A stretch of DNA of 64,000 bases from Leisingera aquimarina DSM 24565 (GTDB lineage: Bacteria; Pseudomonadota; Alphaproteobacteria; Rhodobacterales; Rhodobacteraceae). Each line of letters opens with the position of its first letter. The stretch's first letter is position 1. Location: positions 1,270,501 to 1,334,500 of the forward strand of contig NZ_KI421504.1 in assembly GCF_000473165.1 (NCBI RefSeq). The letters are read 5' to 3'. Under the pieces are notes generated by a model. The model was not told the DNA's origin. It saw only the letters and a list, made by a program, of their open reading frames with translations, and ran no database searches. The position numbers were made by a program, and so were the translations under genes. Of this stretch, positions 1-9,187 are shown in pieces.

Positions 1-322
1 AAAATGCATTGCCGGCCAGTTTCAGATCGCCCTGCAGCAGCGCATTGACCATCTGGCCGGGCATCGACAGGTTCTCGGCAAAATGCGAGAAACTGGTCAC
101 CATCGGCGCCGGCACGATTGCCACATACCCTTTGGAGGCAGGGCGGAAGGCCAGCCGGTCAACGCCGCGGTTGAAGCTGTGAATGGTGCGGTTGGTGCGC
201 TCATAAGGATCAAAGACCTCACCCGAGGCCCGTGCAACCGGATCCTGCGTAGCGCAGCCGGCCGCAAAACCGGCCAAAATCAGCGCAGATACAAATTTCA
301 GCGGTCGCAAATGAAAAGGCAT
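1..322 (-). CDS. mlaA: MlaA/VacJ-family lipoprotein, 5' part only
   Basis: The first 107 codons of a gene that continues beyond the left edge. The ATG at 320-322 gives a short basic start, a hydrophobic stretch and a cysteine in the context AAGC at about residue 23, as in a lipoprotein signal. It is followed by the DPYERTNR motif and the FNRGVDRLAFRP block typical of MlaA/VacJ. Family members sit in the outer membrane and remove misplaced phospholipids from its outer leaflet, passing them to the Mla ABC system. The rest of the protein and any neighbouring mla genes lie outside the window. The family call rests on the N-terminal third only. Confidence 0.75.
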   Translation of the reverse strand, partial: MPFHLRPLKFVSALILAGFAAGCATQDPVARASGEVFDPYERTNRTIHSFNRGVDRLAFRPASKGYVAIVPAPMVTSFSHFAENLSMPGQMVNALLQGDLKLAGNAF

Positions 323-409
323 TCGGGTAAGTGTCCACTTAATGCTGGAACAGACGGGTCGGAGGGCAAATAAGGGTTCCTCAGCCTATTTCCAGAGCGA
401 TTACATTTA

Positions 410-439
410 TTCACCAGCTTGTGTCTGTTCTGATACAAT
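410..439 (+). promoter_or_regulatory. possible sigma-70 promoter for the type I secretion genes
   Basis: TTCACC (410-415) and TACAAT (434-439) are separated by 18 bases and lie 46 bases before the ABC transporter start. The -10 element is good and the -35 weak. The stretch between mlaA and the transporter is otherwise AT-richer than its surroundings. Assigned by eye only. Confidence 0.3.
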
Positions 440-484
440 TTCAGGCACTACCAATGGCCCGGGAACTTCTATTGCAGACTGACC

Positions 485-2218
485 ATGAATAAAAGCATTT
501 ATAAGAGCGGTTATGACGAGCTCCGGGCGGTGCGGCGGCAGAGCCGGGGGCTGTACTGGTTCACCGGCATCTTCAGCTTTTTTGTGAACCTGCTGATGCT
601 GACCGGGCCTCTGTATATGATGCAGGTCTATGACCGGGTGCTGGGCAGCCGGTCGGAGGCGACGCTGCTGGCGCTGTCGCTGCTGGTGGTGTTCCTCTAC
701 GGCATGATGGGGTTTCTGGATTACGCCCGCGGCCGGATCATGGCGCGGGTCGGGGCGCGGCTGCAGGCGGCGCTGGACCACCGGGTGTTCGATGCGATGA
801 TCCGGCGCTCGGCGGTGGCGCAGGATCCGGCGGCGCAGACCGGGCTGCAGGATCTGGAATCGGTGCAGCGGCTGATCTCCTCGCCGGTGCTGACCGCCGC
901 CTTCGACTTGCCCTGGACGCCAATCTTTCTGGCCGGCATTGCCCTGTTCCACCCCTGGCTGGGCCTGCTGGCGCTGGCGGGCGGCGCGGTGCTGGTGATG
1001 ATTGCCGTGCTCAACCAGCTGTTCACCAGGCTGCCGGTGCAAAAGGCCAATATGACCGGCCACAAGGCCAATCTGATGTCCGAGGAGATCCGCAACGAGG
1101 CCGAGATGATCCAGTCGATGGGCATGCGCGGCGCTGCTTTCGGGCGCTGGAAGCAAGGCCGCGATGCGGCGCTCACCGACAGTGTGACGGCCAATGACAC
1201 CGGCGGCGGCTTCACCACGCTGACCAAGACGCTGCGGCTGTTCCTGCAGTCGGCGATGCTGGGCCTGGGCGCCTATCTGGTGCTGCAGGGCGAGGTGACG
1301 CCGGGGGCGATGATTGCGGGCTCCATCCTGATGGGCCGCGCCCTGGCGCCGATCGAGCTGGGCCTGGGCCAATGGGCGATGGTGCAGCGGGCGCTGAAGG
1401 GCTGGCACAGCCTGGCCGAGCTGCTGGCCAAAGTGCCGGAGGAGGCCGAGCGCACGGCGCTGCCGAAGCCCAAGGCGCTCTTGGATGTGCAGGGCATGGC
1501 GGTGGTGCCGCCGGGCAGCAAGACGCCGCTGTTGCGCAACGTGAATTTCCGGGTGCAGCCGGGCCAGGCGATCGGGGTGATCGGGCCGTCCGGTTCCGGC
1601 AAATCGACCCTGGCGCGGGCGCTGACCGGGGTCTGGGCGCCGGCCGCGGGCTCGGTGCGGCTGGACGGGGCGGCGCTGGATCAATACGCGCCGGATGTGC
1701 TGGGCGGCCATATCGGCTATCTGCCGCAGCGGGTGCAGGTGTTTGACGGCACCATTGCCCAGAACATCGCCCGGCTGCAGCAGCAGCCCGATGCCGAAAA
1801 GGTGGTGGATGCCGCCAAAAAGGCCGCCGCCCATGAGATGATCCTGAAACTGCCCGAAGGCTATGACACCAAGGTCACCGCCACCGGCGGGCGGCTGTCG
1901 GGCGGCCAGATGCAGCGGGTCGGCCTGGCCCGGGCGCTTTATGCCGATCCGGTGATCGTGATCCTGGACGAGCCGAACTCCAACCTCGACAACGAAGGCT
2001 CGGTCGCGCTCAATCAGGCGATCAAGCAGATCAAGGCCGAAGGGCGCTCGGTGCTGATCATGGCGCACAGGCCCGCGGCGATCCAGGAATGCGACATGCT
2101 TCTGGTGATCGACAAGGGCACCCAGACCGCCTTTGGCCCCAAGGACAAGGTGCTGCAGGAAATGGTCGCCAACCACCAGAACATCCGCCAGGCCACTGGC
2201 ACAGGAGGCGTGCGATGA
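485..2218 (+). CDS. type I secretion system permease/ATPase (PrtD/AprD-like)
   Basis: A 577-residue inner-membrane ABC exporter with a fused membrane domain (about residues 20-310, several hydrophobic helices) and ATPase domain (about 330-560). The Walker [10 protein letters not shown] lies near residue 366, the LSGGQ signature near 470 and the Walker B ILDEP near 493. The N-terminus begins directly before the first helices, so there is no C39 peptidase domain; this points to RTX-type or similar substrates with C-terminal signals rather than double-glycine peptides. Its stop overlaps the start of the HlyD partner (ATGA), so they are co-translated. No substrate gene or TolC-type outer-membrane factor is seen nearby. 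No strong Shine-Dalgarno precedes the ATG at 485. Confidence 0.9.
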   Translation: MNKSIYKSGYDELRAVRRQSRGLYWFTGIFSFFVNLLMLTGPLYMMQVYDRVLGSRSEATLLALSLLVVFLYGMMGFLDYARGRIMARVGARLQAALDHRVFDAMIRRSAVAQDPAAQTGLQDLESVQRLISSPVLTAAFDLPWTPIFLAGIALFHPWLGLLALAGGAVLVMIAVLNQLFTRLPVQKANMTGHKANLMSEEIRNEAEMIQSMGMRGAAFGRWKQGRDAALTDSVTANDTGGGFTTLTKTLRLFLQSAMLGLGAYLVLQGEVTPGAMIAGSILMGRALAPIELGLGQWAMVQRALKGWHSLAELLAKVPEEAERTALPKPKALLDVQGMAVVPPGSKTPLLRNVNFRVQPGQAIGVIGPSGSGKSTLARALTGVWAPAAGSVRLDGAALDQYAPDVLGGHIGYLPQRVQVFDGTIAQNIARLQQQPDAEKVVDAAKKAAAHEMILKLPEGYDTKVTATGGRLSGGQMQRVGLARALYADPVIVILDEPNSNLDNEGSVALNQAIKQIKAEGRSVLIMAHRPAAIQECDMLLVIDKGTQTAFGPKDKVLQEMVANHQNIRQATGTGGVR

Positions 2219-3519
2219 GCGGGCAAAGCAACTGGCCCGCACGGCGGCCGCTGATCATCGGCCTCCTGGCGCTGCTGGTGCTGGTGGGCGGCTTCGGCTC
2301 CTGGTCGGTGCTGTCGTCGATTTCCGGCGCGGTGGTGGCGACGGGGCGCATCGAGGTCGACCGCAACCGCCAGATCGTGCAGCATCTGGACGGCGGCATC
2401 GTTGCCGAGATCCTGGTTGACGAGGGCGACACGGTGGCCGAAGGCGCCACGCTGATCCGGCTGGATGCCAATGAGCTGACCTCGCAGCTGGTGATCACCG
2501 AGGGCCAGCTGTTCGAGCTGATGGCGCGCCGCGGCCGGCTGGAAGCCGAGCGCGACACCGCCGCCGCGATCACCTTTGAGCCGGAGCTGCTGCAGGCGGC
2601 TGAAGTGCAGCCGGATGTCAGCGATCTGGTGCAGGGTCAGCGCCGCCTGTTCCAGGCCCGCAAGGACACCACCGCCCGCGAGATCGAGCAGCTGGAGAAG
2701 CGCCGCACCCAGATCCAGGAGCAGATCCGCGGCGTCGAGGCGCAGCAGACCTCGATGAATGTGCAGCTTGAGCTGATCGGCGAGGAGCTGGAGAGCCAGC
2801 AATCGCTCCTGGACCGCGGGCTGGCGCAGGCGGCGACGGTGCTGAACCTGCGCCGCACCCAGGCCGACCTGCAGGGCCGGCTGGGTGAGCTGGTGGCCTC
2901 GGAAGCGCAGTCCGAGGGCCGCATCACCGAGATCGACATCGAGATCCTGAAGCTGGCCACCAGCCAGCGCGAGGAGGCGATCAGCCGGTTGCGCGACCTG
3001 CGCTACCAGGAGCTGGAGCTGGCCGAAAACCGCCGCTCGCTGCAGGGCCGCCTGGCGCGGCTGGACATCACCGCGCCGGTTTCCGGCATTGTCTACGGGC
3101 TGCAGGTGCAGACGCCGCGCTCGGTGATCCGCCCCGCGGATCCGGTTTTGTACCTGGTGCCGCAGGACCGGCCCCTGGTGATTGCGGCGCAGGTGGCGCC
3201 GACCGATATCGACCAGCTGTACACCGGCCAGGAGGTCACTTTGCGGTTCTCGGCGCTGGATCAGCGCTCGACGCCCGAACTCTTTGGCCATGTCACCCAG
3301 GTCTCGGCGGATTCCTTTGAGGATCAGGGCAGCGGCATCTCTTATTACCGCGCCGAGATCGAGCTCAACCCCGGCGAGCGCGGCCGCCTGCCTGCGGGCA
3401 CCGTGCTGATTCCGGGGATGCCGGTGGAAAGCTACATCCGCACCGCCGACCGCTCGCCGCTGGCCTATCTGGTCAAACCGCTCGCGGATTATTTCAACAA
3501 GGCCTTCCGCGAAAGCTGA
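2215..3519 (+). CDS. HlyD-family type I secretion periplasmic adaptor
   Basis: A 434-residue membrane-fusion protein. A short cytoplasmic tail is followed by one transmembrane helix (about residues 12-33), a biotinyl-lipoyl-like half motif around HLDGGIV and EGDTV, a long Gln/Glu/Arg-rich alpha-helical coiled coil (about 80-270), and the second lipoyl half plus beta-barrel region starting at DITAPVSG. It links the ABC exporter to an outer-membrane channel across the periplasm. The ATG at 2215 overlaps the transporter stop by four bases. The combination identifies a complete inner-membrane type I secretion pair; the TolC component must be encoded elsewhere. Confidence 0.9.
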   Translation: MSGQSNWPARRPLIIGLLALLVLVGGFGSWSVLSSISGAVVATGRIEVDRNRQIVQHLDGGIVAEILVDEGDTVAEGATLIRLDANELTSQLVITEGQLFELMARRGRLEAERDTAAAITFEPELLQAAEVQPDVSDLVQGQRRLFQARKDTTAREIEQLEKRRTQIQEQIRGVEAQQTSMNVQLELIGEELESQQSLLDRGLAQAATVLNLRRTQADLQGRLGELVASEAQSEGRITEIDIEILKLATSQREEAISRLRDLRYQELELAENRRSLQGRLARLDITAPVSGIVYGLQVQTPRSVIRPADPVLYLVPQDRPLVIAAQVAPTDIDQLYTGQEVTLRFSALDQRSTPELFGHVTQVSADSFEDQGSGISYYRAEIELNPGERGRLPAGTVLIPGMPVESYIRTADRSPLAYLVKPLADYFNKAFRES

Positions 3520-3525
3520 CGGCGC

Positions 3526-3595
3526 TCTGAAACCGGCGCGGTTTCAGACCATGAAAAATCGATTTTTCATGGCCGTTTCCCTGGCCGGGAAACGG
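3526..3595. repeat. array of three consecutive perfect hairpins
   Basis: Three perfect inverted repeats stand back to back after the HlyD gene. The first has 9-bp arms TCTGAAACC/GGTTTCAGA with a 5-base loop (3526-3548). The second is a 24-bp uninterrupted palindrome at 3549-3572 with an A5/T5 core. The third has 9-bp arms CCGTTTCCC/GGGAAACGG with a 5-base loop (3573-3595). There is no clear T-run outside the second palindrome. It could act as a transcript end, an mRNA 3' stabiliser or a REP-like mobile palindrome cluster. Confidence 0.75.
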
Positions 3596-3716
3596 CGCCC
3601 GGCTCTCAGCAAAACCAAGAGTGCGCAAAGCCGCGCAGGCGCTTGCATTTGCTCTTTCCGAATTCCGCCTGTCCGGGTAGCGTCCCGGCCAGCAAAGACT
3701 CGGAAGGAAATCGGCC

Positions 3717-4175
3717 ATGAGCATTGAAGCAAAACTGAAAGAGTTGGGTGTGACCTTGCCCGACGCACCGGCACCGGCGGCAAATTATGTGCCTTATGTC
3801 GTTGCAGGCGACATGGTCTATATCTCCGGCCAGATTTCAGCCGATGACAACGGGCTGATCACCGGTAAGCTGGGCGCTGATCTGGACGTCGAGGCCGGCC
3901 AGGCCGCAGCCAAGCGCTGTGCAATCGCGCTTCTGGCCCAGCTCAAGGCAGCTTGCGGCGGTGATCTGGACCGGCTGGTGCGCGTCGTCAAGCTGGGCGC
4001 ATTTGTAAATTCGGCCCCTGATTTCACCGGCCAGCCGATGGTGGTGAATGGCGCCTCCGACTTCCTGGTCGAAGCCCTTGGCGATATCGGCCGCCATGCC
4101 CGTTCGGCGGTCGGCTCGGTGTCGCTGCCGCTGGGTGTTTCGGTGGAAATCGATGGCGTTTTCCAGATCAAATGA
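3717..4175 (+). CDS. RidA-family protein (YjgF/YER057c/UK114)
   Basis: A 152-residue protein with the RidA fold throughout. It carries an ISGQ motif near residue 38 and a conserved C-terminal HARSAVG block, where the arginine usually binds the carboxylate of the enamine or imine intermediate. The length fits the longer RidA subfamily (about 150 residues) often called endoribonuclease L-PSP in older databases. RidA proteins hydrolyse reactive 2-aminoacrylate-type intermediates released by PLP enzymes. A GGAAG Shine-Dalgarno precedes the ATG. The stop overlaps the start of the phosphodiesterase gene (ATGA), so it heads a four-gene set that ends at 6486. Confidence 0.85.
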   Translation: MSIEAKLKELGVTLPDAPAPAANYVPYVVAGDMVYISGQISADDNGLITGKLGADLDVEAGQAAAKRCAIALLAQLKAACGGDLDRLVRVVKLGAFVNSAPDFTGQPMVVNGASDFLVEALGDIGRHARSAVGSVSLPLGVSVEIDGVFQIK

Positions 4176-4945
4176 ATCCTGTTCTGCCTGCCGCTATCCT
4201 GACTGTCCCGCTGGCCCATCGTGCGCTGCATGATGCCGCGGACGGGCGCCCGGAGAACAGCCGCGCTGCCATCCGGGCAGCGATTGCGGCGGGCTATGGG
4301 GTTGAGATCGATTTGCAGCTGTCCAGCGACGGCTGCGCCATGGTCTTTCATGACAATGATCTGGACCGGCTGGCGGAAGCCTCTGGTCCGATCCGCGCCA
4401 AGACCTGCAGTGAGTTGCAGGCAATTCCGCTGAAAGGCGGCGACGGGGAAGGCATTCCGGAGCTGTCTGAAGTGCTGGAGGCGGTGGCAGGCCAGGTGCC
4501 GCTGCTGATAGAGCTGAAGGATCAAGACGGGGAAATGGGCCTCACCGATGGCGCGCTGGAGCGGGCCACGGCTGAGGCGCTGAAGGGCTACGCCGGCCCT
4601 GTGGCTGTGATGTCCTTCAATCCCAATTCGGTTGCTGAGCTGGCACAGCTGGCGCCGGAAATTGCCCGCGGCATCACCACCAGCGCCTATGATCCCGCGG
4701 AATGGCCGGAGCTGCCCAAGGCGGTCTGCGACGGCCTGCGCGGCATCCCGGATTTCGCACGCACGGGGGCGAGCTTTATCAGCCACGAGGCCGGCGATCT
4801 GCCCCGTCCGCGGGTGCAGGCGCTGCGCAACGACGGGGTGCCGGTGCTGTGCTGGACCGTGACCTCAGCGGTGGAAGAAAGCGCGGCGCGCGTCTTTGCC
4901 GATAATGTGACGTTTGAACAGTACCTCTCGCCGCTAACACCTTGA
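4172..4945 (+). CDS. glycerophosphodiester phosphodiesterase
   Basis: A 257-residue cytoplasmic GDPD TIM-barrel enzyme; no signal peptide is visible. Catalytic signatures appear in order: AHR near residue 15, the ENS and EIDLQL metal-ligand region around residues 27-48, and FHD near 59. The family hydrolyses glycerophosphodiesters to glycerol 3-phosphate and an alcohol, and needs a divalent metal. It is translationally coupled to ridA upstream and separated by about 48 bases from the next gene. The cytoplasmic form suggests recycling of phospholipid headgroups, but the exact substrate cannot be read from the sequence. Confidence 0.85.
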   Translation: MNPVLPAAILTVPLAHRALHDAADGRPENSRAAIRAAIAAGYGVEIDLQLSSDGCAMVFHDNDLDRLAEASGPIRAKTCSELQAIPLKGGDGEGIPELSEVLEAVAGQVPLLIELKDQDGEMGLTDGALERATAEALKGYAGPVAVMSFNPNSVAELAQLAPEIARGITTSAYDPAEWPELPKAVCDGLRGIPDFARTGASFISHEAGDLPRPRVQALRNDGVPVLCWTVTSAVEESAARVFADNVTFEQYLSPLTP

Positions 4946-4993
4946 TCCCGCAGGCGCAGACCCCACATCTTTGAAGCGGTGCGGAGGAGTTGC

Positions 4994-6181
4994 ATGACCC
5001 AGGCGCAAATCGAAATCCGGGTGCTGGCTTCACTGTCGCAGATCGCGGCAGAGGACTGGGATGCCTGCGCCTGCCCGGAAGGGGCGGACGGCAGCCGCCC
5101 GCTGGATCCGTTCACCACCCATCGGTTTCTAAGCGCGCTGGAGGACAGCGGCTCGGTCGGGCCGGGCACCGGGTGGCAGCCCCAGTATCTGACCGCCTAT
5201 CAGGGAGGGCTGCTGATCGCCTGCGCGCCGCTTTATGCCAAGGGACATAGCCAGGGCGAATACATCTTCGATCATAATTGGGCGCATGCTTATGAGCAGG
5301 CAGGCGGGCATTATTACCCCAAGCTGCAGGTCGCGGTGCCCTTTACCCCGGCCACGGGGCGGCGGTTCCTGGTGCGTCCTGGCTTCGACGGCATCGGTCA
5401 TTCGGCGCTGCTGCAGGGGGCGGTCCAACTGGCAGCCGACAACCGCCTGTCCTCGCTGCATGTGACTTTTTGCACCGCTGACGAGGCGCGGATGGGGGCA
5501 GAGATGGGGCTGATGCGCCGTTCTACCCAGCAGTTTCACTGGCAAAACGACGGCTATGCTGATTTCGAAGCCTTCATGCGGGCGCTGTCCTCGCGTAAGC
5601 GCAAAAACATCCGTAAGGAGCGGATGCAGGCACAGTGCTTTGGCGGCGAGATCCGGGTCTTTCAGGGGGACAGCCTGCAGCCCGAGCATTGGGACGCCTT
5701 CTGGGAATTCTATCAGGACACCGGCGCGCGCAAATGGGGCGCGCCTTACCTGACCCGGCAATTCTTCGATACCGTGCATGAAACGATGGCGCAGGACATG
5801 GCGCTGATTCTGGCGGAGCGCAACGGGCGCTATGTAGCGGGCGCCTTGAATTTCATAGGCCGCGAAACGCTTTACGGGCGTTATTGGGGCTGTGCCGAGC
5901 ACCATCCCTGCTTGCATTTCGAACTGTGCTACTATCAGGCGATTGAGCTGGCGATTGCCCTGGGGCTTGACCGGGCTGAGGCCGGCGCGCAGGGTGAACA
6001 TAAGCTGGCACGCGGCTATCTGCCGTGCGAGACCCACAGCTTGCACTGGATCGGCGATCCCGGCTTTGCCGGGGCCGTCGAACGCTACCTCGAGGCTGAA
6101 CGGGCCGCCACCGAGGAGGAGATTGAAATCCTGACCGATTACGGCCCGTTCCGCAAAACACATGTGGAGGAGCAAGAATGA
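4994..6181 (+). CDS. GNAT-like protein of the COG3146 / DUF482 family
   Basis: About 395 residues. The ATG at 4994 is preferred over a GTG at 4979 because GGAGGAG (4983-4989) lies just before it. Hallmarks of the family are the [17 protein letters not shown] block, the lysine/arginine-rich [15 protein letters not shown] stretch and the C-terminal [13 protein letters not shown] motif. Members are predicted acyltransferases related to FemABX/peptidoglycan interpeptide ligases, but the reaction is not established. Its stop overlaps the start of the PCD gene by four bases, so the two are made together. Confidence 0.8.
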   Translation: MTQAQIEIRVLASLSQIAAEDWDACACPEGADGSRPLDPFTTHRFLSALEDSGSVGPGTGWQPQYLTAYQGGLLIACAPLYAKGHSQGEYIFDHNWAHAYEQAGGHYYPKLQVAVPFTPATGRRFLVRPGFDGIGHSALLQGAVQLAADNRLSSLHVTFCTADEARMGAEMGLMRRSTQQFHWQNDGYADFEAFMRALSSRKRKNIRKERMQAQCFGGEIRVFQGDSLQPEHWDAFWEFYQDTGARKWGAPYLTRQFFDTVHETMAQDMALILAERNGRYVAGALNFIGRETLYGRYWGCAEHHPCLHFELCYYQAIELAIALGLDRAEAGAQGEHKLARGYLPCETHSLHWIGDPGFAGAVERYLEAERAATEEEIEILTDYGPFRKTHVEEQE

Positions 6182-6486
6182 CGGAAAAACTGTCCGATGC
6201 CACCCGCGGCCCGCTGCTGGAGCCGCTGTTTGCCACCGGCTGGGAAATGGTGGAAGGCCGGGATGCCATCACCAAGACCTTCAAGTTCGGCAATTTCGCC
6301 GATGCCTTCGGCTGGATGACCCGCGCCGCGATCTGGGCCGAAAAATGGAACCACCACCCCGAGTGGAGCAATGTCTATAACCGGGTGACAGTGGTTCTCT
6401 CCACCCATGACGTGGACGGTGTCAGCGCTTTGGACGCAAAGCTGGCGCGCAAGATGGACGGGCTGTTCGGCGAACCGCAGACCTGA
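6178..6486 (+). CDS. phhB: pterin-4a-carbinolamine dehydratase
   Basis: A 102-residue protein matching the whole PCD/DCoH family. The active-site signature is the [14 protein letters not shown] segment near residues 58-71 followed by the LSTHDVDG block. It dehydrates 4a-hydroxytetrahydrobiopterin, regenerating the cofactor of aromatic amino-acid hydroxylases; in bacteria without such hydroxylases it may serve in molybdopterin or other pterin metabolism. No phenylalanine hydroxylase is present in the window. The start overlaps the upstream GNAT-like gene. Confidence 0.9.
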   Translation: MTEKLSDATRGPLLEPLFATGWEMVEGRDAITKTFKFGNFADAFGWMTRAAIWAEKWNHHPEWSNVYNRVTVVLSTHDVDGVSALDAKLARKMDGLFGEPQT

Positions 6487-6542
6487 ACTGACGCTCTGAC
6501 AGCATGGCTGACCTAATTTTTTACCATTTATTAGGGGTTGGA

Positions 6543-6570
6543 CGGCGGCTGCCTGTGCAGACAGCCGCCG
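6543..6570. terminator. hairpin between convergent genes
   Basis: Perfect 9-bp arms CGGCGGCTG/CAGCCGCCG with a 10-base loop lie between the PCD gene (ending 6486) and the peroxiredoxin gene (ending 6583 on the other strand). No long T-run follows immediately, so it may act as a bidirectional but weak terminator. Confidence 0.45.
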
Positions 6571-6582
6571 CCAAGGCTGGTT

Positions 6583-7071
6583 TCAGCCCATAGACTCCAG
6601 CAAGCCTTCGCCGGCGGAAAGTTCGCACTGGCCGGGGTTTTCTTCCTTGTTGAGAACTTTCACTTCACCGTCCTCCACCAGCATCGCATAGCGCAGCGAG
6701 CGGCCGATCAGACCAGCTGAGGGCACGTCCAGACGCATGCCGATTGCCTCGGTAAGGGAGCATTCTGCGTCCGACAGCATGGTGATCCCGGCCTCGGTCG
6801 CACCGGTGTTTTCGCCCCAGATATTCATGACAAACGGATCATTTCCCGCCAGGCAGATGATTTCCTCGACACCCTTGGCGGCAAACTGATCCTTGGTGCG
6901 AATGAAGCTGGGCACATGCGCAGAATGGCAGGTGCTGGTAAAGGCGCCGGGAACCGCGAACAGCACGACTTTCCGCCCCTTCAGCTTGTCTGACAGCTGC
7001 ACCTGCTCGGGGCCGTTGTCTCCGATGAGCGTCAGTGTCGCGTCCGGCAGTTGGTCTCCAACAGAAATCAT
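6583..7071 (-). CDS. Prx5-type peroxiredoxin
   Basis: A 162-residue cytoplasmic thiol peroxidase. The peroxidatic cysteine sits in GAFTSTCHSAHVPSF near residue 49 and a second cysteine in NPGQCELS near residue 148 is a candidate resolving residue, as in atypical two-cysteine Prx5 enzymes. These reduce hydrogen peroxide and alkyl peroxides using glutaredoxin or thioredoxin. No fused glutaredoxin domain is present. It is divergent from the ferredoxin-reductase-like gene; the roughly 95 bases between them must hold both promoters. Confidence 0.92.
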   Translation of the reverse strand: MISVGDQLPDATLTLIGDNGPEQVQLSDKLKGRKVVLFAVPGAFTSTCHSAHVPSFIRTKDQFAAKGVEEIICLAGNDPFVMNIWGENTGATEAGITMLSDAECSLTEAIGMRLDVPSAGLIGRSLRYAMLVEDGEVKVLNKEENPGQCELSAGEGLLESMG

Positions 7072-7166
7072 CGCAGGTTCCTCTTTCTCATGATTGCGTT
7101 TTGGAGCCCCGGGTATATAGGGTCCGGTGAAAGCGTGACGGGAACTGCTGAGGGAGGCAAGGGATT

Positions 7167-8378
7167 ATGTCCCACATCGTCGTTATTGGAGCAGGGCAGG
7201 CCGGGTCCTCGCTGGTGGCAAAACTGCGTAAGGACGGGTTCGACGGGGAGATTACCCTGATTGGTGCGGAGGACGCACTGCCCTATCAGCGCCCGCCCTT
7301 GTCCAAGGCCTATTTGCTGGGCGAGATGGAGCTGGAACGCCTGTTCCTGCGGCCTGAGAGTTTTTATGTCGAGAACAATATCACCTTGAAGCTGGGCCAG
7401 CGGGTCACCGGGATCGATCCGGCAGCCAAGACTGTGAGCCTGGGCGAGGAGGTAATCCCGTACGACCAGTTGGCGCTGACCACCGGTTCCGACCCGCGCC
7501 GCTTGCCGGCTGCGATCGGCGGCGATCTGGATGGCGTTTATGTGGTGCGCGGATTGACCGACGTGGATGCGATGGCGCCGCATGTGGCCGAGGGCCAGCG
7601 TGCGCTGATCGTCGGCGGCGGCTACATCGGGCTGGAAGCAGCCGCGGTCTGTTCCAAGCGCGGCGTGCAAGTGACGCTCGTCGAGATGGCTGACCGTATC
7701 CTACAGCGGGTTGCAGCGCCGGAAACCTCGGATTTCTTCCGCAGCCTGCATTCTTCCCGCGGAGTGGACATCCGCGAAGGCGTCGGTCTGGAACGGCTGG
7801 AGGGGGAGGACGGCAAGGTGATCCGCGCGGTGCTGAGCGGCGGCGAAGCCATTGATGTGGATTTTGTCGTGGTTGGTGTCGGCATCACCCCGTCATCGCA
7901 ATTGGCTGAAATGGCGGGGCTTGAGCTGGACAACGGCATCAAGGCAGACGCCAAGGGCCGCACCTCGGATGCCGCGATCTGGTCGGCGGGCGATTGTGCC
8001 TCCTTCCCGTTTCAGGGCAAGCGCATCCGCCTGGAAAGCGTGCCGAACGCCATTGATCAGGCCGAAGTGGTGGCGCAGAACATGCTGGGCGCGGACAAGG
8101 ATTACGTCGCAACGCCCTGGTTCTGGTCCGATCAGTATGACGTCAAATTGCAGATTGCGGGCCTGAATACCGGCTATGACAATGTGGTTACCCGCCAGGG
8201 CGAGGGCCAGCAGGTGTCGTTCTGGTACTACAAGGGCGATCAGTTGGTTGCAGTGGACGCGATGAATGACCCGCGCGCCTATATGGTGGGCAAACGCCTG
8301 ATCGATATGGGTAAGACAGCGGACAAAGCGGTGGTTGCCGACCCCGCTGCCGATCTGAAGCCGATGCTGAAAGCGTGA
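7167..8378 (+). CDS. FAD/NAD-dependent ferredoxin reductase
   Basis: A 403-residue two-dinucleotide-binding flavoprotein. The FAD Rossmann motif GAGQAGSS lies near residue 7, the NAD(P) motif VGGGYIGLE near 150 and the FAD-proximal WSAGDCASF near 272. A C-terminal reductase domain follows. The arrangement matches putidaredoxin/rhodocoxin reductases, which pass electrons from NADH to a [2Fe-2S] ferredoxin serving a P450 or Rieske oxygenase. No such partner lies in the window, so the electron acceptor is unknown. It overlaps rsmD by four bases. Confidence 0.88.
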   Translation: MSHIVVIGAGQAGSSLVAKLRKDGFDGEITLIGAEDALPYQRPPLSKAYLLGEMELERLFLRPESFYVENNITLKLGQRVTGIDPAAKTVSLGEEVIPYDQLALTTGSDPRRLPAAIGGDLDGVYVVRGLTDVDAMAPHVAEGQRALIVGGGYIGLEAAAVCSKRGVQVTLVEMADRILQRVAAPETSDFFRSLHSSRGVDIREGVGLERLEGEDGKVIRAVLSGGEAIDVDFVVVGVGITPSSQLAEMAGLELDNGIKADAKGRTSDAAIWSAGDCASFPFQGKRIRLESVPNAIDQAEVVAQNMLGADKDYVATPWFWSDQYDVKLQIAGLNTGYDNVVTRQGEGQQVSFWYYKGDQLVAVDAMNDPRAYMVGKRLIDMGKTADKAVVADPAADLKPMLKA

Positions 8379-8929
8379 GGATCATCGCAGGAGACTTCCG
8401 TGGCCGTGCCTTGGCCGCGGTGGGCAAGGGCGACGCGGGCGCCCATCTGCGCCCGACCACCGACCGGGTGCGCGAAAGCCTGTTCAACGTGCTGATGCAC
8501 ACCGGCGCCATCCCCGGCGCCCGGGTTCTGGACCTGTTTGCAGGCACCGGCGCGCTGGGGTTGGAGGCGCTGTCGCGCGGTGCGGCGGAGGCGGTTTTCG
8601 TGGACGACGGGCGTGTCTCAACCGGTTTGATCCGCAAAAACATCGGCATCTGCCGGGCCGAAGACCGCTGCACCTTGGCCCGTCGCGATGCGCTGAAGCT
8701 GGGGCAGAACCCGGAGGCTCCGTTTGATCTGATCTTCCTTGATCCGCCTTATGGCAAAGGGCTGGGGGAAAAGGCTCTGACCGTGGCTGTGGCTGGCGGC
8801 TGGGTGGCAGAAGACGCGCTGGTGGTCTGGGAAGAAAACGCGCCTGTCGCCGTGCCGGAAGGGTTCGAGCTGCAGGACAGCCGCAAATACGGCGACACCC
8901 ATATTGCGCTGATGTGGAAAGCCACCTGA
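8375..8929 (+). CDS. rsmD: 16S rRNA (guanine966-N2)-methyltransferase RsmD
   Basis: A 184-residue Rossmann-fold methyltransferase. It begins with a GTG at 8375 that overlaps the previous stop (GTGA), giving the family's MRIIAGDFRGR start. The SAM motif DLFAGTGALGLEALSRGA lies near residues 50-67 and the catalytic DPPY motif near 124. It methylates N2 of G966 in 16S rRNA during 30S assembly. Coupling to a flavin reductase gene looks accidental and carries no functional message. Confidence 0.93.
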   Translation: MRIIAGDFRGRALAAVGKGDAGAHLRPTTDRVRESLFNVLMHTGAIPGARVLDLFAGTGALGLEALSRGAAEAVFVDDGRVSTGLIRKNIGICRAEDRCTLARRDALKLGQNPEAPFDLIFLDPPYGKGLGEKALTVAVAGGWVAEDALVVWEENAPVAVPEGFELQDSRKYGDTHIALMWKAT

Positions 8930-8933
8930 GGCA

Positions 8934-8952
8934 GCTTGCTGCAAGCCCTTTT
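8934..8952 (+). terminator. short possible terminator after rsmD
   Basis: A small GCTTG/CAAGC stem with a 3-base loop is followed by CCTTTT five bases after the rsmD stop. The stem is short. The remaining 235 bases up to the LysR start show no gene I can support. Confidence 0.35.
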
Positions 8953-9187
8953 AGGGAAGCCGAAAACAATGAGTTCTCCGTGCCGATCCGGCGCAGTTTC
9001 ACTGTGCGGGCCGCCATCCTTTGGCATGTGACAGCTGCGGACCATCTGCAGGGTTGCCAAGGTTCTTGCCGTTTCCACAGCGAAAACGATCCCCGCGAAA
9101 CCTCGCAATTATCCCACCCTTGCCCCGATCTTGCCTGATTTCACCCGCAACACTGGGGGCAACACGGATACACGAGGATGGGTGAAT

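Noticed and set aside
83-373. Small gene on the plus strand at the left edge
   Set aside because: The opposite strand encodes a clear MlaA N-terminus with a lipoprotein signal; this frame is its shadow.
407-2242. A 611-codon open frame on the minus strand opposite the ABC transporter
   Set aside because: Its product is rich in His, Arg, Gln and Pro without domains, as expected from the antisense frame of GC-rich codons. The plus strand encodes a complete ABC exporter.
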